A stretch of 5,624 nt of DNA from Armatimonadota bacterium (GTDB lineage Bacteria; Armatimonadota; UBA5829), in the NCBI GenBank assembly GCA_026415535.1, contig JAOAGX010000155.1, positions 1-5,624 on the forward strand, in the 5' to 3' direction. The notes below the pieces were generated by a model. That model saw only the letters and a program-made list of their open reading frames with translations. It ran no database searches and was not told where the DNA came from. The first letter of the stretch is position 1, and each line of letters opens with the position of its first letter. Both the position numbers and the translations under genes were made by a program. Below, in pieces: positions 1 to 5,624 of this stretch.

Positions 1-19
1 AGATGTGTATAAGAGACAG
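1..19 (+). other. Tn5 mosaic-end (Nextera-type) sequencing adapter, non-genomic
   Basis: The first 19 bases read AGATGTGTATAAGAGACAG. This is an exact match to the Tn5 transposase mosaic-end sequence used in tagmentation libraries. It sits at the very edge of the window, where untrimmed adapter is expected. It contributes an in-frame TAA at 10-12 that artificially closes the first gene at its 5' side. It should be treated as a library artefact and not as a mobile element of the organism. Confidence 0.95.
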
Positions 20-2973
20 GTACGTACTGGCGCGATTTGTCAGGTTGGCAAGATCAGAATGGTATTCCAGGCCATCCGAATGCAGACATATCTGCTCAGG
101 CTTACGGGAAGTGGTATCATCGCAGACTTGCCGTGCCGCCGTCGGCTGTTGGGAAAACGATTAGTCGCTGGGAAGTTGCTGTAGACGGCTTCTATGGCAA
201 CCAGGCGTTGCTTTCGTGCCAATATGACAACATTGTCGTTACAAACGGCGGTCAGACTGTTTTGGTTGTATACCAGGAAGGAGCGCCCGATCATATTGCA
301 CTTGATTTCAAGCGAGGTGCGGATTCTGAGAACCTTCTCTATGGTCCGATCCGCAAGCCTAATACTCAAGTCGGGGCGTTCCTATTTTATTGGTACGACG
401 CACCGAACAACAACGCGAATCCAAATCAGATGCCTTATCACCCGTACGGACTAATTGGAGATCCCTGGGTTGGTTACAACAACGGCTACTATTCGATGAG
501 AAATCAGTACTGGTGGGAAGCCGAGTTTCAGGATATGCGGTTGGCGGGTGTGGACATCGCCGCGTTGATCTGCTGGGGCGATCATGCTTCGGTGGCTAGT
601 TACGCGGTCCCGGCGCTGGATCGTAGCGGATGTGGAATCAAGATAGCTATGTTTGACGATACCACCTCCGAGTGTTGCGAGTGGAATGTGGACCAAGGTC
701 GAAGCTACTATCCAGAACCGCGAATGCCTTTGTCAAACCCGGCGAACTGGACCTACTTTTACGATCGCAAGATCAAACCTTTCTTTCAGGCTATTCCGCA
801 GAAATATTGGGCGACGCACAATGGTGCAAGTTTGGAAAATGGTGGGCGACCAATCATTATAACTTACACTATGGCATGGTTCAACGACGTATCTACTCAT
901 GGCAACGCACTTTGGCAGTGGGTAAAGGATCGGTTTGCTGCCGACTTCAAGGACGCCAACAACAACGGCATCGTTCCGTGGCTTATTCACGAGAACTCTT
1001 GGTTCGAGCATAACGCGGCGAATGTAGCGGACGGACGCTACGCGTGGGGTGCAGCTATCAGGTATGGGCTTACCTATAGCCACAACAGCTACCGTGTTAC
1101 CTCAATCGGTCCCGGCTACGATGACCGCCTGATTCGCAGCCCAGGACGTTTCGACGATCGATACGACGGCCGTCGGCTGGTAAATTCCTTCAACTGGCAG
1201 GGCGCGTTCGAATCGGACTTGATAATGTTTGAGACTTGGAATGAACTTTGGGAAGGCACGTCGGTCCAAAGGTGCAAGGATTATCCACGTTCGACCGGAG
1301 GATATTTCCCGGAAACCTACTATATAAGTTTGTCTAGAGAGTTGGTTGAAAGCAGCGTAGGCTTCCGAGAGTTGGACGCAACATTCCTGCGCACATGGGA
1401 GATTCCAACCACGTTCAGGCGCGGCTCGTTAATGACCGTCAAGTTGCGAAATGACGGCTTCATGCCGTGGGTTGCGGGTACTTTTTCGCTTGGCGGTCGG
1501 CTTCTATATTCCTCAACTCGTCAAGTCGTCCCGAACACGGAGCGGTCTCTTACGGTTCTTTCCGAAACTGTCGTCAGCGGTTCCGAAGTAACCGTTCCAG
1601 TCGTTATCCCAACGGATTGGCCGAGTGGGTCGCAGTACTTGTTGCAGCTCGACATGATGTATGGTTCGACGTGGTTTTCGTCTTCGGGAGACCGACCGGT
1701 CACGGTTCCAATAAACCTTTCCCCGGCCGATAATACGGCACCCTCGCGAGTTAGCAGTTTTACTGCGACCGCTAGTCAGAGAAAGGTTACTCTTAATTGG
1801 CGCAATCCAACCAGCTCGGATTTTCGGGCCACCGTAATCAGAATGAGTACAACAGGCTATCCAGCCAACGCGTCGTCTGGCACGTTTGTAACGCATCGTT
1901 TTGCTTCGCCAGGCAGTTACGACTCGTTTATAGTGGCCAATTTGGCGCCAGGGGTGACGTACTATTTTGCGGCTTTTGCTCAGGACGTTGTAGGGAACAC
2001 GTCAAGCTCGCGCACTACATCGGCGGTTCCGTTGGCGGATACAACCCCGCCTAGTTCGGTCTTCGAGTTTGCCGCGTCTCTACTCACAATGGATGACGTG
2101 GTGCTTACGTGGAAGACCCCCTCGGATTCCGACTACCGTCTTACTGTAGTCCGGTACTCGACCATTACCTATCCTACAAGTCCGACCGACGGTGTGCCGG
2201 TGTGCATTCAAAGTCTGCCTCCGGGATCAAGTGCGTCTTTTGTTCACGAAAACCTGCCTCAGGGTCGCAGCTATTACTATTCAGCGTTCGCTGTGGACAA
2301 CGATTCGAACTACTCATCCCCAGCGCACGCATCCGTTACGTTAAGAGTTATCAACTGCTCCACAGTCAAACTGCTTCCGGATGGTGTCGAGGTCGAGCTG
2401 CGCGGCAATATTGTGACTGGTATCTATCCCGATTGTGGAGGTTTCTATATAGAGCAGCCCGACAGAATTGCCGGCATTAGGGTCGCGGCGTCATATCAGG
2501 GTTTGTCGATTGGAGATGTGGTAGATGTTGTTGGTACGATCAACACTTATCGGCCTGATATGCAGACGGCTGTCGAGCGCGAAATACGTGGGACCGTTAT
2601 CCGGATAGGACACGTGGAACCGCTTGAACCGTGGTTGATGAACTGTCGGTCCGTTGGCGGAGTCGCAATCCCGCCTTATGTGCCTGGTGTCAACGAGCCT
2701 TACGGTCCGAACAACGTCGGTCTATTGGTTAGGATCGCCGGACGTGTGACTAAGGTGCTCACCAACTATATTCTTGTTGATGACGGCAGCAACGTTCGCG
2801 ATCTCGATGATCGGATCGGAGTGCTTGTTGGATGTCCAGGCTCCCCGGGTGAGCTATTGGGACGAACAGTGATCGTGACTGGTGTTGTTTGTGGCAGCCG
2901 TCCTACCGGTTGGGAGACCAACCGACGCCTGATCAGGCTTCGAGACTGGAGCGACCTTATAGTTGTTGACTGA
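20..2973 (+). CDS. Multidomain GH99-like/DUF5010-like protein with Ig-like, two FnIII and OB-like domains (5' partial)
   Basis: Probable exported carbohydrate-active protein, truncated at its N-terminus by the contig edge. The frame is open from the adapter junction. The TTG at 37 is only the first possible start after the adapter and has no Shine-Dalgarno sequence, so I treat the gene as partial. Numbering from that TTG: residues 1-108 look like the end of a beta-sandwich domain. Residues 110-440 resemble the DUF5010/GH99-like TIM-barrel group. This part has FDDTTSE at 206-212, GPGYDDR near 355-362 and ETWNELWEGT at 399-408. The pair E403/E406 keeps the E-x-x-E spacing of the GH99 catalytic motif (NEWHEG). 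Residues 445-562 resemble an NBR1-type Ig-like domain (NDG..PW motif). FnIII-like domains lie at about 565-668 and 668-770, each opening with DxTxPs. Residues 772-978 hold two OB-like beta modules, including FYIEQPDRIAGIRV. No signal peptide can be seen because the start is missing. Substrate unknown; alpha-mannan or a related glycan is only a guess. Confidence 0.85.
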
Positions 2974-2992
2974 AGCGAGATCGCGCTTCTTT
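2972..2992 (+). terminator. Probable intrinsic terminator of the glycosidase-like gene
   Basis: GAAGCG (2972-2977) pairs with CGCTTC (2984-2989) across a six-base loop and is followed by TTT and a pyrimidine-rich stretch. The hairpin overlaps the TGA stop at 2971-2973. The stem is short and the T-tract is interrupted by C, so it may be a weak terminator. An alternative pairing, GCGA/TCGC, exists inside the same region. Confidence 0.45.
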
Positions 2993-3042
2993 CCCCAAAG
3001 GTTATCGCGAAGATTTTCAAAATCGCGCCACCATTTCATAGC

Positions 3043-3213
3043 ATAATTAGTTGCTCTGATCTGAACACGTTGTTCTTAGCGTGGTTCGTAATTCTAAGCC
3101 TGAGTGTTTATTCTTGCTTTGAATCGTCGTTCTGATCTTGAGTAGTCATTCTGACCTTGGATCGTCATTCTAATCTTGAATCGTCATTCTGGTCTTAAGT
3201 CGTCATTCTGAGC
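3043..3213. repeat. Degenerate 19-base tandem array, up to nine units
   Basis: Units of exactly 19 bases follow each other without spacers: 3043, 3062, 3081, 3100, 3119, 3138, 3157, 3176 and 3195 are the unit starts. The approximate consensus is TTGAATCGTCATTCTGATC. By hand count, the five units from 3119 match it at 16-18 of 19 positions. The four upstream units match at 10-13 of 19, so the array decays leftward. The TTCT core is kept in eight units; the first has CTCT there. The last unit (3195-3213) is also the outer part of the left arm of the palindromic repeat, which links the two structures. The region has no convincing coding frame. The five right-hand units are certain; the four left-hand ones are less so. 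Confidence 0.8.
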
Positions 3214-3266
3214 GCAGCGAAGAATCTCAATCTGCGCGGAGATCCTTCACTCCGCTCAGGATGACA
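3201..3266. repeat. Imperfect palindromic dispersed-type repeat (66 bases)
   Basis: The left arm 3201-3228 and right arm 3239-3266 are inverted copies matching at 23 of 28 positions, around a ten-base centre (3229-3238). The arms carry GTCATTCTGAGCG on the left and CGCTCAGGATGAC on the right. I recognise this as the common palindromic intergenic repeat type found scattered through many bacterial genomes, probably a non-coding REP- or MITE-like element. As RNA or single-stranded DNA it would fold into a long hairpin. I see no flanking target-site duplication. Copy number in this genome cannot be judged from one window. Confidence 0.85.
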
Positions 3267-3392
3267 TCGACGTATCCTATCACGAGAGGACTGGAGGTTT
3301 ACTATAAGGACTATCGCATCCGTCCGATACTAGGAGCCATTCTATCTGTGATGCACAGGCTTTATTTCATCGGAGGAGAACCGGGTTGGGAA

Positions 3393-3404
3393 GAGAATAT
3401 TCTC
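3393..3404. promoter_or_regulatory. Perfect 12-base palindrome upstream of the isomerase gene, possible operator
   Basis: GAGAATATTCTC is a perfect dyad lying about 155 bases before the isomerase start. Two-fold symmetric sites of this size often bind dimeric regulators. No clear -35/-10 pair can be assigned beside it. A nearby GGAGAA (3374-3379) could also pair with TTCTCC (3400-3405), so it might instead be part of an RNA fold. Confidence 0.3.
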
Positions 3405-3420
3405 CTGACAGAGTTCATCG

Positions 3421-3530
3421 CGAAAACGGGAAGGAACATCGACTGCGAAAGTGCTGAAAGTCGAAAACGCAAGACTGGGCACGTGTCTCATGAGTATCCC
3501 TTTCGAACTTTTACTCCTTTCGCGCTTTCG
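3421..3530. promoter_or_regulatory. Cluster of CGAAA motifs in the isomerase leader, possible regulator sites
   Basis: CGAAA occurs on the + strand at 3421, 3446 and 3462, and its complement TTTCG at 3501, 3518 and 3526. That is six copies in 110 bases, where well under one is expected by chance. Two copies are the identical octamer CGAAAACG (3421-3428 and 3462-3469), 41 bases apart, close to four helical turns. LacI-family operators often contain a similar CGAAA half-site. The regulator and the promoter position are unknown. The cluster ends 29 bases before the ATG. Confidence 0.3.
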
Positions 3531-3546
3531 TGAGCAATCACTTTTT

Positions 3547-3552
3547 AGGAGG
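3547..3552 (+). promoter_or_regulatory. Strong Shine-Dalgarno sequence of the isomerase gene
   Basis: AGGAGG lies six bases before the ATG at 3559. This is close to ideal spacing and fixes that start codon. Confidence 0.9.
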
Positions 3553-3558
3553 ATCTAA

Positions 3559-4590
3559 ATGGGACATCACGTTTTCAAGTATACAGCGGGTCCTTGGAAC
3601 ATCCACACGGGCGCCGATCCATTTGGACCGCCTGTGCGCGATGAGGTTGATTTCGCCGAGAAGGTAGCCAAGCTCAAGGAAATCGGCTATCACGGTATTC
3701 AATTCCACGATGATGACGTGGTTTCTGCCGAGGCTGATGTTGCCACCACGCAAAAGATTGCCGCGCAGGTGAAGAAGATACTTGATGAACACGGTATGAT
3801 CGCCGAGTTCGTAGCGCCGCGTCTTTGGGAGCACCCAAACACGATCGATGGTGGCTACACTGCCAACGACCCGGCTATGCGTCAGTACGCGCTTGACCGT
3901 TCCAAACGTTCCATCGATATAGCCCACATGATCGGCACTAAGAACATTGTCCTCTGGCCTGCACGCGAGGGGACTTATATTCGAGAGGCAAAGGATCCTT
4001 TTACTGCCACTCAACGCTGTGTTGATTACATCAACGCGCTGCTTGACTACGACAAGGAGATTCGAATCATCGGCGAGATGAAGCCCAACGAGCCGATGGA
4101 TCACGCTTACAACCCAACTTCAGGCCACTTTATCGCACTGGCGTACAAGACAATAGACCCCGACAGAGTAGGGGTCAACATCGAGAGCGCGCACGCGATT
4201 CTTGCCGGTCTAGACCCATCGGATGAGATGGCTTTTGCACTTTGGCATAAGAAGTTATGGGCCGTGCACCTCAACGACCAGAACGGGCTCAAGTTCGACG
4301 AGGACAAGGCCTTCGGCTCGGTGAACCTAAGGAGTGCGTTTAACCAGGTGTGGGTTCTGGATCGATATGGCTATGGTGCAAACGGCGAAATGGTAGGATT
4401 TGATGTAAAAGCCCTTCGTACAACCACTCCTGAGAAGCGCTATCAGCACCTGATAAACTCTAAGCGAATTTTCGAGCATCTTCTCGCTGTGGCTCGCTCG
4501 CTCGACACGGCTACCATAGAATCTTTCCGCGCAACCCGCGACTATGAGGGCCTGGAGCTTTACATTGTAGAGAAGTTGATGGGTAAGTAG
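3559..4590 (+). CDS. xylA: Xylose isomerase-like TIM-barrel sugar isomerase (short, divergent clade)
   Basis: Predicted cytoplasmic metal-dependent aldose-ketose isomerase, complete at 343 residues, with a strong AGGAGG before its ATG. Aligned by eye to the Streptomyces class I enzyme, it keeps W13 and F22 (W16, F26), the FHDDD motif with H50 and D53 (H54, D57), W133 (W137), E173 and K175 in GEMKPNEP (E181, K183), E209 and H212 (E217, H220), D247 and D249 (D255, D257), D282 (D287) and K284 (K289). The metal-1 ligand D245 is replaced by H237, T90 by A86 and F94 by W90. The family normally has about 390 residues (class I) or 440 (class II). Here the long C-terminal arm that wraps a neighbouring subunit is largely absent. 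D-xylose to D-xylulose is the default assignment, but the pocket changes mean another sugar is possible. It appears to be transcribed on its own. Confidence 0.9.
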   Translation: MGHHVFKYTAGPWNIHTGADPFGPPVRDEVDFAEKVAKLKEIGYHGIQFHDDDVVSAEADVATTQKIAAQVKKILDEHGMIAEFVAPRLWEHPNTIDGGYTANDPAMRQYALDRSKRSIDIAHMIGTKNIVLWPAREGTYIREAKDPFTATQRCVDYINALLDYDKEIRIIGEMKPNEPMDHAYNPTSGHFIALAYKTIDPDRVGVNIESAHAILAGLDPSDEMAFALWHKKLWAVHLNDQNGLKFDEDKAFGSVNLRSAFNQVWVLDRYGYGANGEMVGFDVKALRTTTPEKRYQHLINSKRIFEHLLAVARSLDTATIESFRATRDYEGLELYIVEKLMGK

Positions 4591-4598
4591 CATCAGCT

Positions 4599-4658
4599 AG
4601 GAGGTTTGCCAAGTTGATCTTGACCGTCCGGGGTGTCTGCCTCGGACGGTCCTACTAA
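4599..4658 (+). other. Shine-Dalgarno-like site plus 14-codon mini-ORF, possible leader peptide
   Basis: AGGAGG at 4599-4604 is followed, after nine bases, by TTG at 4614. That TTG opens a 14-codon frame (MILTVRGVCLGRSY) ending at TAA 4656-4658. The frame runs through both strands of the stem-loop at 4622-4651 and stops 17 bases before the GTG of the next gene. The layout would suit a leader peptide or translational coupling. It has no homology that I recognise and may be chance. Confidence 0.15.
4622..4651 (+). terminator. Strong stem-loop after the isomerase gene (terminator- or attenuator-like)
   Basis: GACCGTCCG (4622-4630) is perfectly complementary to 4643-4651. Adding three inner pairs, one of them G-T, gives a 12-pair stem with a six-base loop. 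It lies 31 bases after the isomerase stop. No T-run follows, so it is not a classical intrinsic terminator. A small second hairpin (CTACT/AGTAG, 4652-4663) follows at once. It could stop transcription with help, protect the 3' end of the mRNA, or control the downstream gene. Confidence 0.5.
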
Positions 4659-4675
4659 AGTAGCTTGTGTTATCA

Positions 4676-5624
4676 GTGCGTTATCTTCTTGAACAAGTGG
4701 ACTCCGGAGCCGTAAAATACTCCATTGGCGCACGCGTCTCGTTTGTTTTATCGCTCGTAGTCTTGCTATTCGTATGCTCCGCATTCTTGATAGAGCCTGA
4801 TTCGCTTGCGTTTGTGACAGCTTGGCCCGTCTGGACGTGGAGTTTCATCGGTTTTGTCTTGTCCGTGGCAAGTTGGCGATCTCGTAGACGTGCAGCGCTT
4901 TCCTTGTGCATAGTATGGTTCGTGTGGACGGCTGTAGCTGCTGAGGAACCGCGATCGGTTTTTAGAATGAGGTCTTGCCCAAATGCAGAATGGCACGCGG
5001 CCATGGAGCGCGGCGGTGGATTCCGCGTGGTCTCTTTAAACTGTGCGGGGGGGAGTTTTTTGGCCGCTTCAGAAGTGGCCAGGTACAAGCCGGACATTGT
5101 CTTGTTTCAGGAATCTCCTGCCAGAAAAGAGGTCGAAGTTCTGGCTCGTAAGCTGTTCGGAAGCCGTTGCAGTTTTGTCTGGGGAATCGACGCTTCTGTG
5201 ATCAGCCGGTGGCCTGCCGAGCGAGTTGCAATGCCGCGGACACTGCTGCCATATTGCGCGATGGCCCGCGTAACTTTGCCAAGCCGGAAGCGAGTGGACT
5301 GCGTGAGTGTTCGACTCGCCCCACCTGTATTTCGGTTGGATCCGTGGCGATTGGATTGTTGGAAAGCCTATGCAGCAGATCGACGCAACAGGCGCAAGCA
5401 GGTAGCTGCAATTATGAATTATCTTAGAAGTAAAGACGCCGGTGCGCCGTTGGTTGTCGGTGGAGACATGAATTCCCCGGGCGGAGATGCTGCACTGTCA
5501 GACTTCCAAGGAATGTTGCGAGACGCCTTCAATGAAGCCGGGCGCGGTTTCTGCAACACGGTGCTCAACGATTACCCTGTACTCCGATTCGACCAGGTGT
5601 GGATATGCAACAAACTAAAAGCGT
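4676..5624 (+). CDS. Membrane-anchored endonuclease/exonuclease/phosphatase (EEP) family protein, 3' partial
   Basis: The frame is open from 4664, after a TAG at 4661, to the window end; 316 residues are visible. I chose GTG at 4676. GTG at 4667 is equally possible, neither has a clear Shine-Dalgarno sequence, and the first in-frame ATG (4967) would remove the membrane part. Three hydrophobic segments lie at about 19-39, 45-65 and 73-89. The acidic loop EPDS follows the first and the basic loop RSRRR (68-72) follows the second. By the positive-inside rule the C-terminal domain faces outside. That domain has the EEP motifs: LN (N122), DIVLFQE (metal ligand E146), GGDMN (D264, N266) and RFDQVW (D306). 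The final Asp-His motif lies beyond the window. The histidine usual in the central 'HL' strand appears as R213 (VRLAP). YafD and VanJ/TeiA-type proteins share this layout. The substrate could be a phospholipid, undecaprenyl pyrophosphate or nucleic acid; the sequence does not decide. Confidence 0.8.
   Translation, partial: MRYLLEQVDSGAVKYSIGARVSFVLSLVVLLFVCSAFLIEPDSLAFVTAWPVWTWSFIGFVLSVASWRSRRRAALSLCIVWFVWTAVAAEEPRSVFRMRSCPNAEWHAAMERGGGFRVVSLNCAGGSFLAASEVARYKPDIVLFQESPARKEVEVLARKLFGSRCSFVWGIDASVISRWPAERVAMPRTLLPYCAMARVTLPSRKRVDCVSVRLAPPVFRLDPWRLDCWKAYAADRRNRRKQVAAIMNYLRSKDAGAPLVVGGDMNSPGGDAALSDFQGMLRDAFNEAGRGFCNTVLNDYPVLRFDQVWICNKLKA

Noticed and set aside
37..39. TTG as the true start of the first gene
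   Set aside because: The frame is open back to the adapter junction at 20 and continues in the same domain style. No Shine-Dalgarno sequence precedes the TTG, so the start is an edge artefact.
3043..3213. Possible plasmid iterons or replication origin
   Set aside because: There is no Rep gene, DnaA box cluster or AT-rich melting region nearby. The last unit belongs to a dispersed palindromic repeat, which explains the array better.
3043..3266. Possible CRISPR array
   Set aside because: The 19-base units are directly adjacent with no unique spacers, and the units are degenerate. This is a tandem array plus a palindrome, not repeat-spacer architecture.
3261..3533. 90-codon + strand frame in the spacer
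   Set aside because: Its ATG lies inside the right arm of the palindromic repeat and has no ribosome site. The translation resembles nothing I know, and the frame covers the likely regulatory region of the isomerase gene.
3538..4104. 188-codon minus-strand frame
   Set aside because: It lies antisense to the well-supported isomerase gene, and its translation has no recognisable motifs. It is a shadow of the real frame.
4681..5097. 138-codon minus-strand frame
   Set aside because: It is antisense to the membrane part of the EEP gene, whose + strand frame shows clear membrane segments and catalytic motifs.
5167..5427. 86-codon + strand frame
   Set aside because: It overlaps the EEP catalytic domain in another frame and shows no family motif.

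Overview
The window looks like a contig end from a metagenome-derived or Tn5-tagmented bacterial genome of moderate GC. Bases 1-19 are exactly the Tn5 mosaic-end adapter, so the genomic sequence starts at about base 20. The protein architecture of the first gene (glycosidase-like barrel, Ig-like domain, two FnIII domains, OB-like tail) and the short xylose-isomerase type recall proteins I associate with Armatimonadota. That placement is from memory of family resemblance and is tentative.

Layout, all genes on the + strand. (1) 20-2973: the 3' part of a large, presumably secreted, multidomain protein with a GH99-like/DUF5010-like catalytic region. Its N-terminus lies off the contig. A small hairpin followed by a T-rich stretch overlaps its stop codon. 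(2) 2974-3558: a gene-free spacer of 585 bases. It holds a decaying tandem array of a 19-base unit (up to nine copies, 3043-3213). The array runs directly into a 66-base imperfect palindrome (3201-3266) of the widespread 'GTCATTCTGAGCG...' dispersed-repeat type. Next come a perfect 12-base palindrome, a cluster of CGAAA motifs and a strong Shine-Dalgarno sequence. (3) 3559-4590: a complete 343-residue xylose isomerase-like TIM barrel (xylA family) with an altered metal site and altered substrate-pocket residues. (4) 4599-4658: a Shine-Dalgarno-like sequence, a 14-codon mini-ORF and a strong stem-loop. (5) 4676-5624: a membrane-anchored endonuclease/exonuclease/phosphatase (EEP) family protein that runs off the 3' edge.

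The first two genes fit carbohydrate use: an exported enzyme acting on a polysaccharide or glycan, and a cytoplasmic sugar isomerase. The terminator and repeat spacer between them argue against a single operon. The EEP protein has three predicted N-terminal membrane segments and a catalytic domain predicted to face outside. It resembles the YafD/VanJ layout and has no obvious link to sugar metabolism. I see no CRISPR array, tRNA, rRNA, transposase or defence system. The most interesting signals are the isomerase metal-site swap and the tandem array grown from one arm of the palindromic repeat.
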